From Mycolicibacterium parafortuitum (GTDB lineage: Bacteria; Actinomycetota; Actinomycetes; Mycobacteriales; Mycobacteriaceae): DNA of 64,000 nucleotides. The stretch is from positions 1 to 64,000 of the forward strand of contig NZ_MVID01000027.1 in the NCBI RefSeq assembly GCF_002086815.1, given 5' to 3'. Shown here piece by piece: positions 33,759 through 43,281 of this stretch. The stretch's first letter is position 1, and the number at the start of each line of letters is the position of its first letter. A program made the position numbers and the translations under genes. Below the pieces are notes generated by a model that worked only from the letters and a program-made list of their open reading frames with translations, was not told the origin of the DNA and did no database searches.

Positions 33759-35811
33759 GATCGCCGACGTCGACGAGTTCGGCTGTGGGCACGGCGTTCT
33801 CGCGGCGTCGCACCCAGTCGGCGATCACCTCGACGGCCACCTCGCGCGGCACCCCGTTGATCTGGGTGCGGTCGCCGAACCGGAACGACACGGCCCCCGC
33901 TTCGACGTCGCGGTCGCCCGCGAGCAGCATGAACGGGATCTTCTGGTTGGTGTGGTTGACGATCTTCTTGGCCATCCGGTCGTCGCTGGTGTCGACCTCG
34001 GCGCGCAGACCCGCCGCCCGCAGCTGCCCGACCACGTCCTCCAGATACGGGATGTGGTTGTCGGCCACCGGGATCCCGACCACCTGAACCGGCGCGAGCC
34101 AGGCCGGGAACGCCCCCGCGTAGTGCTCGGTGAGCACTCCGAAGAACCGTTCGATCGACCCGAACAGCGCGCGGTGGATCAAAACGGGGCGCTTGCGGGT
34201 TCCGTCGGCCGCGGTGTATTCGAGCTCGAAGCGGTCGGGCATGTTGAAGTCGAGCTGGATGGTCGACATCTGCCAGTTGCGGCCCAGCGCGTCACGCACC
34301 TGCACCGAGATCTTCGGCCCGTAGAACGCCGCGCCGCCCGGATCGGGCACCAGCTGCAGACCCGACGATTCGGCCACCTCCCGCAGGGTCTCGGTGGCCT
34401 CGTCCCAGATCTCGTCGGAGCCGACGTACTTGTCCGGATCCTTGGTCGACAACTCCAGGTAGTAGTCGTCGAGACCGTAGTCCGCGAGCAGGTCGAGCAC
34501 GAACTGCAGCAGCCGGGTCAGCTCGTCGCGCATCTCCTCGCGCGTGCAGTAGATGTGCGCATCGTCTTGCGTCATGCCGCGCACCCGGGTCAGGCCGTGC
34601 ACCACGCCGGACTTCTCGTACCGGTACACGCTGCCGAACTCGAAGAGCCGCAACGGAAGTTCGCGGTAGGACCGGCCCCGCGACCGGAAGATCAGATGGT
34701 GCATCGGGCAGTTCATCGGCTTCAGGTAGTAGTCCTGGCCGGGTTTGCGCACCGTGCCGTCGTCGTTGAGCTCCGCGTCGATGTGCATCGGCGGGTACAT
34801 GCCGTCGGCGTACCACTCCAAGTGCCCCGAGGTGATGTAGAGCTGCTCTTTGGTGATGTGCGGGGTGTTGACGAACTCGTAGCCGGCCTCGATGTGCTTG
34901 CGGCGCGAGTACTCCTCCAACTCGCGGCGCACCACTCCACCCTTGGGATGGAAAACCGGTAGGCCCGAACCCAACTCGTCGGGGAAGCTGAACAGGTCGA
35001 GTTCCACCCCGAGCTTGCGGTGGTCGCGGCGCTGCGCCTCCTCGATCAGCTCGAGGTGACGGTCGAGGGCCTCCTGCGATTCCCATGCCGTGCCGTAGAT
35101 GCGCTGCAGGCTGGCGTTGCGCTGATCACCGCGCCAGTACGCCGCCGAACTGCGGGTCAGTTTGAACGCCGGGATGAACCGCGTGGTCGGGATGTGCGGT
35201 CCGCGGCACAGGTCGCCCCACACCCGCTCGCGGGTGCGCGGGTTCAGGTTGTCGTAGGCGGTGAGCTCGTCGCCGCCGACCTCCATGACCTCGGGGTCGT
35301 CGGCTCCGGACTTGTCGTCGATCAGCTCGAGCTTGTACGGCTCGTTCGCCAGTTCGTGGCGGGCCTCGTCCTTGGACGCGTAGACCCGGCGCTCGAAGAG
35401 CTGGCCGTCCTTGACGATCTTGCGCATCCTCTTCTCGAGCGCCTCGAGGTGCTCGGGAGTGAACGGTTCGGCGACGTCGAAGTCGTAGTAGAAGCCGTCG
35501 GTGATCGGCGGCCCGATGCCGAGCTTGGCCTCGGGGAACATCTCCTGCACCGCCTGCGCGAGCACGTGCGCGGTGGAGTGCCGGATCACGCTGCGGCCCT
35601 CGTCGGTGTCGGCGGCGACCGGGACCACGTCGACGTCGGCGTCGGGCACCCAGGACAGATCCCGTAGGCGGCCGTCGGGGTCCTTGACCACGACGACGGC
35701 GTCGGAAGCGCCGCGCGAGGGCAAGCCGGCGTCGCGCACCGCCTGCCCGGCGGTCGTCCCGGCTGCGACCCGGATCGGGGCTGCCGGGGCGGGGCGGGCT
35801 GGGGCGCTCAT
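33742..35811 (-). CDS. thrS: Threonine--tRNA ligase
   Basis: A 689-residue class II aminoacyl-tRNA synthetase. Domains in order: TGS, editing domain with HSTAHVLAQAV and the second site around DLCRGPHIP, catalytic core with KPMNCPMHHLIF, RVRGMTQDDAHIYC and HRALFGSIERF, and C-terminal anticodon-binding domain. The ATG at 35811 follows GGAGAG; an in-frame ATG 11 codons earlier is less likely. I saw no T-box leader in the short upstream gap. Confidence 0.97.
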   Translation of the reverse strand: MSAPARPAPAAPIRVAAGTTAGQAVRDAGLPSRGASDAVVVVKDPDGRLRDLSWVPDADVDVVPVAADTDEGRSVIRHSTAHVLAQAVQEMFPEAKLGIGPPITDGFYYDFDVAEPFTPEHLEALEKRMRKIVKDGQLFERRVYASKDEARHELANEPYKLELIDDKSGADDPEVMEVGGDELTAYDNLNPRTRERVWGDLCRGPHIPTTRFIPAFKLTRSSAAYWRGDQRNASLQRIYGTAWESQEALDRHLELIEEAQRRDHRKLGVELDLFSFPDELGSGLPVFHPKGGVVRRELEEYSRRKHIEAGYEFVNTPHITKEQLYITSGHLEWYADGMYPPMHIDAELNDDGTVRKPGQDYYLKPMNCPMHHLIFRSRGRSYRELPLRLFEFGSVYRYEKSGVVHGLTRVRGMTQDDAHIYCTREEMRDELTRLLQFVLDLLADYGLDDYYLELSTKDPDKYVGSDEIWDEATETLREVAESSGLQLVPDPGGAAFYGPKISVQVRDALGRNWQMSTIQLDFNMPDRFELEYTAADGTRKRPVLIHRALFGSIERFFGVLTEHYAGAFPAWLAPVQVVGIPVADNHIPYLEDVVGQLRAAGLRAEVDTSDDRMAKKIVNHTNQKIPFMLLAGDRDVEAGAVSFRFGDRTQINGVPREVAVEVIADWVRRRENAVPTAELVDVGDRAERG

Positions 35812-35883
35812 CGGGGCTCTCCAAACTGTCGGTACACCGGTCATGGTCGCGAACGACCGCGACCATGCTATCGGGGCTCCGGG

Positions 35884-36306
35884 TCAGCCCCCGATACCAA
35901 TGGGGCTATCCAGCCAGCTGTGCTCGATGCCGAACAGCCTGCCCACGAAAGCGAGCCCACCCAGCAACCACAGTGTGCCCACCACCACTGCACAGGTGAA
36001 CAGCGCCCCGAGCAGCTGCACCCACAGACCCTGGCGTTTGAACCAGTCCATCATCGCGTCGTAGCGCCGCCGCGCGTAGTGCAGCAACCGCTTGGCCCAT
36101 TCGAACTCGGTGGCCAGGATCGCCAGCCCGACGAACACGATGGCCCAGCCCGGGCCCGGATACGGGATGGCGACGATGCCGACGGCGAGGACGGCCAGCC
36201 CGACGACTCCGACGGCGGTGCGGTACACGAGATCGGCGGTGCGCCGCGCGCGCAGGCGGTCGCGCCAGCGCGCCCACCGCCGGGCGAATCCGGGCCGGTC
36301 GATCAT
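35884..36306 (-). CDS. TIGR02611-type small membrane protein
   Basis: A 140-residue protein with an Arg-rich start, a first membrane helix at about residues 30-50, the signature IPYPGPGWAIVFVGLAILATEF, and a final helix region from about 95. The PGPGW motif is that of an actinobacterial membrane family of unknown function. It overlaps the stop of the thioesterase-like gene upstream as ATGA. Confidence 0.85.
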   Translation of the reverse strand: MIDRPGFARRWARWRDRLRARRTADLVYRTAVGVVGLAVLAVGIVAIPYPGPGWAIVFVGLAILATEFEWAKRLLHYARRRYDAMMDWFKRQGLWVQLLGALFTCAVVVGTLWLLGGLAFVGRLFGIEHSWLDSPIGIGG

Positions 36307-36938
36307 GGTTGTCCGGGCTTGAGCTTCACGAACAGCGAGTGTGCGTCGGCGAGGACGTGCTCACCGTCGAGGAGTCGTCCGGAGACGAAGATCTTGCGGT
36401 CGACGATGTCGTCGATGCGGGCCTCGACCTGAAGCGGCGCCCCGATCAGCGCGATCTTGCGGTAGTCGACGTGCAGGAACGCGGTGCGCTGGGCCTTGCT
36501 GCCGCTGAGCTTGAACGCGGTGAAGCCGAGCAGCGAGTCGAACAGGTGCGCCACCGCGCCGCCGTGCGCGGCGCCGTTGCGGCCGAGGTGGTAGCGGCGG
36601 AACCGGGCGGTGCCGGCGATGCGGCCGTCGTCGGTCACATGCAGCTCGATCGGCGGACTCAGGATGTTGCCGCGGTTGGGCAGATCCATTCGCCGGCCCG
36701 ACGGCGACGACCATTCGTCGGCGTCGTACGGCGCCAACAGCGCGCAAGCCTTCTCGATCAGGTCGGCGGCCTCGGTGATCACGGCGTCCGGGGCGTCGGC
36801 GCCACGGGCGTGGTCCTGCAGTGTGCGGACCGCCTCGACGAACCTGCCGTAGTCCGGTCCGCCACGGTTGGTCGGCTCGGGCGGGTTGAATCCCCCACCC
36901 GGGTGCACGTCGGCGGCGGCGGCATTGTCGGTGCTCAC
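36303..36938 (-). CDS. PaaI/hot-dog fold thioesterase-like protein
   Basis: About 211 residues from a GTG at 36938. The C-terminal half is a hot-dog domain with HLGRNGAAHGGAVAHLFDSLLG, matching the PaaI/THEM4 active-site helix, followed by TAFLHVDYRKIALIGAPL. It probably hydrolyses an acyl-CoA. An in-frame ATG at 36992 would add 18 residues; the GTG start is preferred by the family-like beginning. Operon with the TIGR02611 gene downstream. Confidence 0.85.
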   Translation of the reverse strand: MSTDNAAAADVHPGGGFNPPEPTNRGGPDYGRFVEAVRTLQDHARGADAPDAVITEAADLIEKACALLAPYDADEWSSPSGRRMDLPNRGNILSPPIELHVTDDGRIAGTARFRRYHLGRNGAAHGGAVAHLFDSLLGFTAFKLSGSKAQRTAFLHVDYRKIALIGAPLQVEARIDDIVDRKIFVSGRLLDGEHVLADAHSLFVKLKPGQP

Positions 36939-36975
36939 CCGCCCACCGTATTGGGTGTCCGCGCGGCCGGCCTGC

Positions 36976-37836
36976 TCACCCTTGGGCAGCACCGGCTTCG
37001 CTCAAGGTGTCGAACTCGGCATCGGTGAGTTCGATCCGCGCAGCGGCCACGTTCTCCTCCAGATGCGCGACCCGCGAAGTGCCCGGGATCGGCACCATCA
37101 CCGGGGACCGCTTGAGCAGCCAGGCCAGCGCGAGCTGTGACGGGCTGGCGTCGTGCTCGGCCGCGATGCGCTGCAGCGGACCGTCCGGTGCGGCCAGCGG
37201 CCCGGCCGCCAGCGGGAACCACGGGATGAACGCGATGCCGTCGGCCTCGCACACGTCGAGCACCGGTTCGGCGGCGCGCATCGTCAGGTTGAACATGTTC
37301 TGCACCGACGCGACCGGGGTGATCGCCCGCACGGCGGCCAGCTGCTCGACCGTCACCTCCGAGACACCGATGTGACGGATCTTGCCTTCCTGCTGCAGCG
37401 CGACGAGCTCCCCGATCTGGTCTTCGAGGGGGAACTTCGCGTCGATGCGGTGCAACTGGAACAGGTCGATGGTGTCGACGCCGAGCCTGCGCAGGCTCAT
37501 CTCGCACTCCTGGCGCAGGTAGGCCGGGAACCCGAGGGGCTCCCAGACGTCCGGGGCGGTCCGCAGCAGTCCGGCCTTGGTCGCGATGACGACGCCGTCG
37601 TACGGGTAGAGCGCCTCGCGGATCAGTTCCTCGGAGATGTAGGGACCGTAGGAGTCCGCGGTGTCGATGAAATCGACGCCGAGCTCGACGGCGCGGCGCA
37701 GCACGCGAAGACACTCGTCGCGGTCTGCCGGCGGGCCCCAGACACCGGTTCCGGTGATCCGCATCGCCCCGAAACCGAGCCGGTGGACGGCCAGGTCGCC
37801 GCCGAGGGTGAGGGTGTCAGATGTCGCGGAGGTCAC
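36976..37836 (-). CDS. Aldo/keto reductase
   Basis: A 286-residue AKR barrel. Catalytic Asp and Tyr are in FIDTADSYGPYISEELI, the Lys in VVIATKAGL and the His in FQLHRID. C-terminal VPIPGTSRVAHLEENVAA binds NADPH phosphate. I place the start at GTG 37836; upstream sequence in frame is a shadow of the divergent gene. The start is weak because no clear ribosome site precedes it. Substrate unknown. Confidence 0.9.
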   Translation of the reverse strand: MTSATSDTLTLGGDLAVHRLGFGAMRITGTGVWGPPADRDECLRVLRRAVELGVDFIDTADSYGPYISEELIREALYPYDGVVIATKAGLLRTAPDVWEPLGFPAYLRQECEMSLRRLGVDTIDLFQLHRIDAKFPLEDQIGELVALQQEGKIRHIGVSEVTVEQLAAVRAITPVASVQNMFNLTMRAAEPVLDVCEADGIAFIPWFPLAAGPLAAPDGPLQRIAAEHDASPSQLALAWLLKRSPVMVPIPGTSRVAHLEENVAAARIELTDAEFDTLSEAGAAQG

Positions 37837-37873
37837 CGCAGCGACGGTACGCCGCTGGTGACAAGCTGACACC

Positions 37874-38371
37874 GTGAAGCTTGCCGACCTCTCCGCCCGA
37901 TCGCTGACGTACCGGGAGGTCGGAGCGACCGCGGGCGCCTTGCCCGCCGGATACCACCACGTGCGCAAGTCCGCGGTGATCGGGCGCGGGCGCACCCGCT
38001 TCGAACAGGCCGCGGCCGAGGGCCTGCGGTGGGGCATGCTGCGCGGCGCGGGCCTTCGGGTGGAGGCCACCGCCCCGGCCGCACAGGTCGGCGCCGACGT
38101 GCTGGTGCACCTGGGACCGGTGGTGGCACCGTGCCGGGTGGTCTATGTCGTCGACGAGCAGCACCGGCGCGGTTTCGCCTACGGCACGCTGCCCGGGCAC
38201 GCCGAATGCGGCGAGGAGTTGTTCCTGGTGCGCTTCGACCCCGGCACCGAGGAGGTGCACGCCGAGGTGGCGGCGTTCTCCCGGCACGCGACGTGGTGGA
38301 GCCGGCTGGGTTCGCCGGTGACCTCGCTCGTGCAGCGTGTGGTCACCGACCGCTATCTGCGGGCGTTGTGA
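37874..38371 (+). CDS. DUF1990 family protein
   Basis: A 165-residue protein of the DUF1990 family, seen from LTYREVGAT, LPAGYHHVRKSAVIGRG, CRVVYVVDEQHRRGFAYGTLPGHAECGEELF and the C-terminal helix after SPVTSLVQRVVTDRYL. Such proteins are soluble and their function is unknown. Starts with GTG, divergent from the aldo/keto reductase with only 37 bases between. Confidence 0.88.
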   Translation: MKLADLSARSLTYREVGATAGALPAGYHHVRKSAVIGRGRTRFEQAAAEGLRWGMLRGAGLRVEATAPAAQVGADVLVHLGPVVAPCRVVYVVDEQHRRGFAYGTLPGHAECGEELFLVRFDPGTEEVHAEVAAFSRHATWWSRLGSPVTSLVQRVVTDRYLRAL

Positions 38372-38500
38372 GCGCTGCCGCAGGTCAGCGATTGGCGTTC
38401 ACGTGCCCCGGACGGTCACAATCTGGAGGTCTCCGACGCGCACGTAGATGACGGCGCCCAGCGGTAGCCTGTAGACCCTTATTGACGCAAGAATCGGACG

Positions 38501-39223
38501 GTGACGGTGAGCGATCGAGCCGATGTGGAGGCCACGCATCTGCGGGTGGCCGAACTGGTCCAGGGTCTGCACAACCGGCCCGAGGCCGATTCGGACACGG
38601 TGGTCGCCGAGCTGGCCGAGCACGCGGCCATGGAGATCCCGGGCGCGATGTACGCCGGAATCACGTTGACCCGCAGTGCCAAACGTGTCGAGACCCCGGC
38701 CACCACTCATCACTGGCCGCTGCTGCTGGACAAGATCCAGCAGCGCCACCTGGAAGGCCCGTGCCTGACCGCGGCGTGGGAGGAGAAGACGGTCCACGTC
38801 CGCGACCTGGAAACCGAGACTCGTTTCCCGAACTACCGGCGTGACGCGCTCGCCGAGACTCCGATCCGGTCGATCATGGCGTTCCAGTTGTTCATCGCCG
38901 ACGAGACGCTCGGGGCGCTGAACATCTACTCCGAGGAACCGGACGCGTTCAGCCAGGAGGCCCGCACGCTGGGCTTGATCTTCGCCGCACACTCCTCGGT
39001 CGCGTGGAATTCGGCGCGCCGCGAGGACCAGTTCCGCAATGCCCTGGCCAGCCGCGATGTGATCGGTCAGGCCAAGGGCATGATCATGGAGCGCTACCGG
39101 GTCGACGCGGTGCGCGCGTTCGAGCTGCTGCGCAAGCTCTCGCAGAACTCCAATGTCCCGTTGGGCAAGGTGGCCGCCGATCTGGTCGCCCAGGCTCAGA
39201 CGCCCGTCGCCGACGGGGCCTGA
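38501..39223 (+). CDS. GAF-ANTAR regulatory protein
   Basis: A 240-residue protein. A GAF sensor (about residues 30-165) is joined to an ANTAR RNA-binding domain (about 172-235) with ASRDVIGQAKGMIMERYRVD and AFELLRKLSQNSNVPLGKVA. ANTAR proteins act by antitermination, binding paired hexaloop RNA hairpins. No kinase is adjacent, so the GAF domain probably senses the signal itself. The start is GTG 38501. A possible -10 lies in TAGCCTGTAGACCC about 35 bases upstream. Confidence 0.92.
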   Translation: MTVSDRADVEATHLRVAELVQGLHNRPEADSDTVVAELAEHAAMEIPGAMYAGITLTRSAKRVETPATTHHWPLLLDKIQQRHLEGPCLTAAWEEKTVHVRDLETETRFPNYRRDALAETPIRSIMAFQLFIADETLGALNIYSEEPDAFSQEARTLGLIFAAHSSVAWNSARREDQFRNALASRDVIGQAKGMIMERYRVDAVRAFELLRKLSQNSNVPLGKVAADLVAQAQTPVADGA

Positions 39224-39320
39224 GCCCCGCCGACGACCGACCGCATCGGGTGCCCGACCCGGCAGCGTCTGAGTTGGTCGCCGTCTCAGACGCCGCCGGG
39301 TCGGGTCGTCCCGAGCCGCG

Positions 39321-42300
39321 CTACTGGGTGTCCCAGCGGTCGCGGCGGTCGCCGGCCGGTGCGCCGCCGGTCGTCACGCGCCGCGGGATCTCGACATTGC
39401 CCGGCGTGGCGGCCGAATCCCCTTGCGACGCCGACCAATCCGTGCCGACACAGAGCAGATCGGACGGAACCGGCACCTCGTTGGGCAGCGGGACCGGCAG
39501 ACCTGGGATCGACGGGATCGTCAGCGACGGCGGCGAGATCAGGTTCGACAGGCTCGTCGCGGCCAGCGGCGCGATCGGGCTGGGGACCCCGGGAACCGAG
39601 ACGCTCACCGCGCCGGAACCGCCCGGCACCGGCGGCGTGCCCGGAGGCACGATGCCCATCACCGACGACGCGGTGTTCTGCACGGTCCGGGCCAGACCCG
39701 GAGGCGTCAGCAGATCCGACAGGGTCAGCGTGTTGCCCGCGGTGCCGGGGAACGGCTGGCCCGGTGCGCCTGCCGTGACCGACGTCGAGTTCGGCGGGGT
39801 CGGCGGCACCGGCGGCGCCGGGTAGTTGATGTAGGTGTTGGTCGACCCGGGCGGCAGAGCCGGCGTCGGGGGCGTGCCCGCGCCGCCGGGAACCGTCGTC
39901 GAGCCGCCGGGAACACCCGGGGTCGGCGGGGTCACCACACCGGCCTCACCGAAGACCGGCGCACCGGGAATGCCTGGGGCGGGCGGGGTTCCGGCGCCCG
40001 CGGGCACCGCGTCCACCCCACCGGGAACACCCGGCAACGGCGGCGTCACCGCACCCGCGTCACCGACCACCGGCACACCCGGAACACCGGGGGCCGGAGG
40101 CGTCACCACACCGGCGGGCACCGCATCGACGCCACCGGGAACACCCGGAGCCGGAGGCGTCACCACACCGGCAGGCACCGCACCCGCACCGCCCGGAACA
40201 CCCGGAGCCGGAGGCGTCACCACACCGGCGGGCACCGCACCCGCACCCCCGGGGACGCCGGGAGCCGGCGGCGTCACCGCACCGGCCTCACCGAAGACCG
40301 GTGCGCCCGGGGCGGGCGCACCGCCCGGCCCACCGGCCGGGACTCCCGCGGCGGCCGGACCTGCGTCCCCCGCGGCGGCACCACCGGCCGCGGCGAGCGG
40401 AGCGCCCTCACCGCCGGCACCGCCGGCGGCACCACCGGCGCCACCGCCGGCACCCGCGCCACCACCTGCGCCCGCGGCACCCTCGATCACGGCACCACCC
40501 GCCGGCGCAACCGCACCGGCCTCACCGAACACCGGTACACCGCCGGGAGCCACGGCACCCGCGGCGGCATCCAGCGGCGCGCCCACCGGCGCTGCCGCGG
40601 GAGGAGCGGCCAGTCCTGCCTCGTCGACGATCGGGGCGCCGGGCAGACCCGGAGCGGGCGGCGTCGCGACGCCGGCCTCACCCACCACCGGAGCACCGGG
40701 AACACCCGGCGCCGGCGGCGTCACCACGGCACCGTCACCCACCACCGGGACACCGGGAGCACCCGGCGCCGGCGGGGTCACGACAGCACCGTCACCACCA
40801 GCGGGCACCCCAGGAACACCCGGCGCAGGAGGCGTCGACACACCCGCCTCACCCACCACGGGCGCACCGGGACCACCCGGTGCCGGCGGCGTCACCACAG
40901 CACCGTCTCCGCTACCTGGCACCCCGGGGACGCCCGGTGCAGGAGGCGTCGACGCACCGGCCTCACCCACCACCGGAGCACCCGGAGTACCCGGAGCGCC
41001 GGGGTGCACGATGTCGGTCCCGCCCTCGGCCGGGGTGCCCGGCGTGCCCGGGGCACCGGGCGTCGGGATCTCGATGCCGGTCTCCACCGGTGCGCCGGGG
41101 GCACCCGGCGCACCCGGGGTCGCCACGTCGACCGCGGTCTCGACCGGCGCGCCCGGCCCACCCGGGGTGCCCGGGGTCGTGATGGTCATCGAGCGCTCGA
41201 TCGGCGCCGCGGGAATCTCGATGGCGCCCTCGTTCGCGACGTCGACCGAGGAGGTCACCGGGGTTCCCGGTACCCCGGGAACGCCCGGGGTGGTGAAGTT
41301 CGCGCTGGCCTCCAGCGGCGCGCCGGGGGCACCCGGGGCCGGCGGGGTGCCGATGTCGATGCCCGCGTTGGACGGATTGAACGTGATCTCCGGGGTCGGC
41401 GGGGTCGTGTAGGTCGTCGACCCCTCCGACGGGATACCCGGCACACTCGGCGGCGGCGGGGTCGAGATCTCGACCACGGAGTCCGTCCCGGTGCCCGGCG
41501 ACGGCGGCGCGGGCGGTGAGAACGTCTCGATCGAACTCGACGACGGGGTTCCCGGGGCGGGCGGGGCCGGCGGCGAGAACGTCTCCACCGTGTTGACCGT
41601 GGGGGTGCCGGGGGCACCCGGTGCCGGAGGCGTCACCACAGACCCGTCTCCACCGGTCGGCACACCCGGAGCGCCGGGCGTACCGGGCGGCACCACGCCG
41701 GCCTCGTCGCTCACGGGGGCGCCCGGAGCGCCCGGTCCCGGAGGCGTCACCACACCACCGTCATCAACGGTCGGCACACCCGGCCCACCCGGCGCGGGCG
41801 GGGTCACCACACCACCGTCGCCGACCACCGGAACACCTGGGGCGCCCGGTCCCGGAGGCGTCACCACACCACCGTCACCGACAGTCGGCACACCCGGCCC
41901 ACCCGGCGCGGGCGGGGTCACCACACCACCGTCGCCGACCACCGGAACACCTGGGGCGCCCGGTCCCGGAGGCGTCACCACACCACCGTCACCGACAGTC
42001 GGCACACCCGGCCCACCCGGCGCGGGCGGGGTCACCACACCACCGTCGCCGACCACCGGAACACCTGGGGCACCGGGAGCCGGGGGCGGCAGGACGCCGC
42101 CCTGGCCGTCGACCGGCAGACCGGGGACGGGCGGGGCCGGCGGCGGCACGATTCCGGCGTCACCGAACACCGGCGCACCGGGAGCAGGGGCAGGCGGCAG
42201 CGCCTCACCGGCAGCCGCGGCGACCGGCGCACCGCCCGGAGGCACCGCGCCCGCGGCACCCTCGACCGGCGCACCGCCGCCGACACCCGGGCCACCGGCT

Positions 42301-43028
42301 CCGCCGCCACCGCCTGCTCCGGCGCCCACGGGGGCGCCGGCCTCGGGGCCACCGGGAACCGGCGCAACCGCACCGGCCTCACCGAACACCGGGGCGCCGG
42401 GCGCGCCGGCGGGAGGAGCGGGCAGCGCGGCGCCCGCGGGCACGGCGGCCGGGCCACCGGGAACCGGTGGGGCGGGCGGGCCGCCGGCACCGACGGGCAC
42501 ACCGGCGGGAACGGCGGGAGCCGGCGGAAGCGGCGGCAACGCGGCGCCGCCGTCACCGAACACGGGCGCACCCGGAACCGGCGGGGTGGGCACGCCAGGG
42601 TTGCCGACCGGAGTTCCGGCCGGAGCGCCGGGAACCGGCGGAACCGGTGGTGTGCCGCCGCCGGAGTTGGTCACCACTGGAGTTCCGGGTGACGGCGGGA
42701 CGGGCGGGGTGGAACCCGACGACGGGACGACCGTCGAACTCGGAGGCCGACCCGGCACCGGCGGCGTCCCGGCCGACACCGGCCCTCCGGCAGGCGGCCT
42801 CACCACCGGCGGAGCGGGCTCACCGGGGGTGGTCAGCGAACGGGCGGTATCGGTCAGTGCCTGCGGAATCTCGCCGGGGCGGGACACGATCTGCTGCAGG
42901 ATCCCGACGCAGGGCACGCCGCCGCGGGCCGGTTGCGCATTTGCCGCGGGACCCATCAGGGGGGCGCTCAAGAACAATCCCGCGCTGCCCATCATGACAA
43001 CGACGATGCTCTTTTTCGTCCGAGACAT
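39321..43028 (-). CDS. Large secreted Pro/Gly/Ala/Val repeat protein, collagen-like
   Basis: A 1235-residue protein. It has a basic N-terminus (MSRTKK), a hydrophobic signal segment and a likely cleavage site after ANAQ near residue 32. Cys40 lies in GVPCVGIL. From about residue 80 to 1100 it is low-complexity PGAPG, PPAP, GVP and GDGGVVTPP units. The C-terminal 130 residues are less repetitive (LTLSDLLTPPGLARTVQ; NLISPPSLTIP) with one more Cys in DLLCVGTDW. The two cysteines could bond across the repeat. GGGAG precedes the ATG. Function unknown; a cell-surface or extracellular role is inferred. Confidence 0.85.
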   Translation of the reverse strand: MSRTKKSIVVVMMGSAGLFLSAPLMGPAANAQPARGGVPCVGILQQIVSRPGEIPQALTDTARSLTTPGEPAPPVVRPPAGGPVSAGTPPVPGRPPSSTVVPSSGSTPPVPPSPGTPVVTNSGGGTPPVPPVPGAPAGTPVGNPGVPTPPVPGAPVFGDGGAALPPLPPAPAVPAGVPVGAGGPPAPPVPGGPAAVPAGAALPAPPAGAPGAPVFGEAGAVAPVPGGPEAGAPVGAGAGGGGGAGGPGVGGGAPVEGAAGAVPPGGAPVAAAAGEALPPAPAPGAPVFGDAGIVPPPAPPVPGLPVDGQGGVLPPPAPGAPGVPVVGDGGVVTPPAPGGPGVPTVGDGGVVTPPGPGAPGVPVVGDGGVVTPPAPGGPGVPTVGDGGVVTPPGPGAPGVPVVGDGGVVTPPAPGGPGVPTVDDGGVVTPPGPGAPGAPVSDEAGVVPPGTPGAPGVPTGGDGSVVTPPAPGAPGTPTVNTVETFSPPAPPAPGTPSSSSIETFSPPAPPSPGTGTDSVVEISTPPPPSVPGIPSEGSTTYTTPPTPEITFNPSNAGIDIGTPPAPGAPGAPLEASANFTTPGVPGVPGTPVTSSVDVANEGAIEIPAAPIERSMTITTPGTPGGPGAPVETAVDVATPGAPGAPGAPVETGIEIPTPGAPGTPGTPAEGGTDIVHPGAPGTPGAPVVGEAGASTPPAPGVPGVPGSGDGAVVTPPAPGGPGAPVVGEAGVSTPPAPGVPGVPAGGDGAVVTPPAPGAPGVPVVGDGAVVTPPAPGVPGAPVVGEAGVATPPAPGLPGAPIVDEAGLAAPPAAAPVGAPLDAAAGAVAPGGVPVFGEAGAVAPAGGAVIEGAAGAGGGAGAGGGAGGAAGGAGGEGAPLAAAGGAAAGDAGPAAAGVPAGGPGGAPAPGAPVFGEAGAVTPPAPGVPGGAGAVPAGVVTPPAPGVPGGAGAVPAGVVTPPAPGVPGGVDAVPAGVVTPPAPGVPGVPVVGDAGAVTPPLPGVPGGVDAVPAGAGTPPAPGIPGAPVFGEAGVVTPPTPGVPGGSTTVPGGAGTPPTPALPPGSTNTYINYPAPPVPPTPPNSTSVTAGAPGQPFPGTAGNTLTLSDLLTPPGLARTVQNTASSVMGIVPPGTPPVPGGSGAVSVSVPGVPSPIAPLAATSLSNLISPPSLTIPSIPGLPVPLPNEVPVPSDLLCVGTDWSASQGDSAATPGNVEIPRRVTTGGAPAGDRRDRWDTQ
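41731..42072 (-). repeat. 114-bp tandem repeats in the collagen-like gene
   Basis: Three 114-bp units start at 41731, 41845 and 41959 and are nearly identical, the first slightly diverged. Each encodes 38 residues built from GDGGVVTPPAPGGPG and GDGGVVTPPGPGAPG. Such recent-looking duplication inside an already repetitive gene suggests strain-to-strain length variation. Confidence 0.85.
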
Positions 43029-43281
43029 GTGCTCCCAGTCCTTCTGCGGTCGAGCCGCGAATTACACGCGCGTAGTTACTGGGGCTTACTGAACCGACAA
43101 TTCGCAGATTCGCCGACGCGACAGATGGGGTGTTATCCAACCGTTGCCAAGGAGAAGCGGTCCCGTCACCGGCCCCCGCGGCCGACCACACCCCGAGCTC
43201 GGGCCGTCGAACTGGGAAGATCGCGCGCGGTCATCCGGTCAGCGAAGAAAAGCCCGCCGCGGGTCACCGCAGCGGCGCGGG
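43029..43281. other. Gap between the dosS-like gene and the repeat protein gene
   Basis: A 253-base gap after the dosS stop and before the minus-strand repeat protein gene. It holds that gene's promoter and ribosome site (GGGAG at 43033-43037). Open frames through it continue from neighbours and are not convincing. No palindrome stands out. Confidence 0.4.

Noticed and set aside
41731..42072. Regular repeats that might suggest a CRISPR array
   Set aside because: The 114-bp period continues an open frame and encodes repeating protein; there are no short palindromic repeats with unique spacers and no cas genes.
39423..43092. Long plus-strand open frames (up to 698 codons) opposite the repeat protein
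   Set aside because: They mirror the low-complexity PG repeats on the other strand. The minus frame alone has a signal peptide, ribosome site and non-repetitive ends, though the plus frame ending at 41412 also looks PG-rich.
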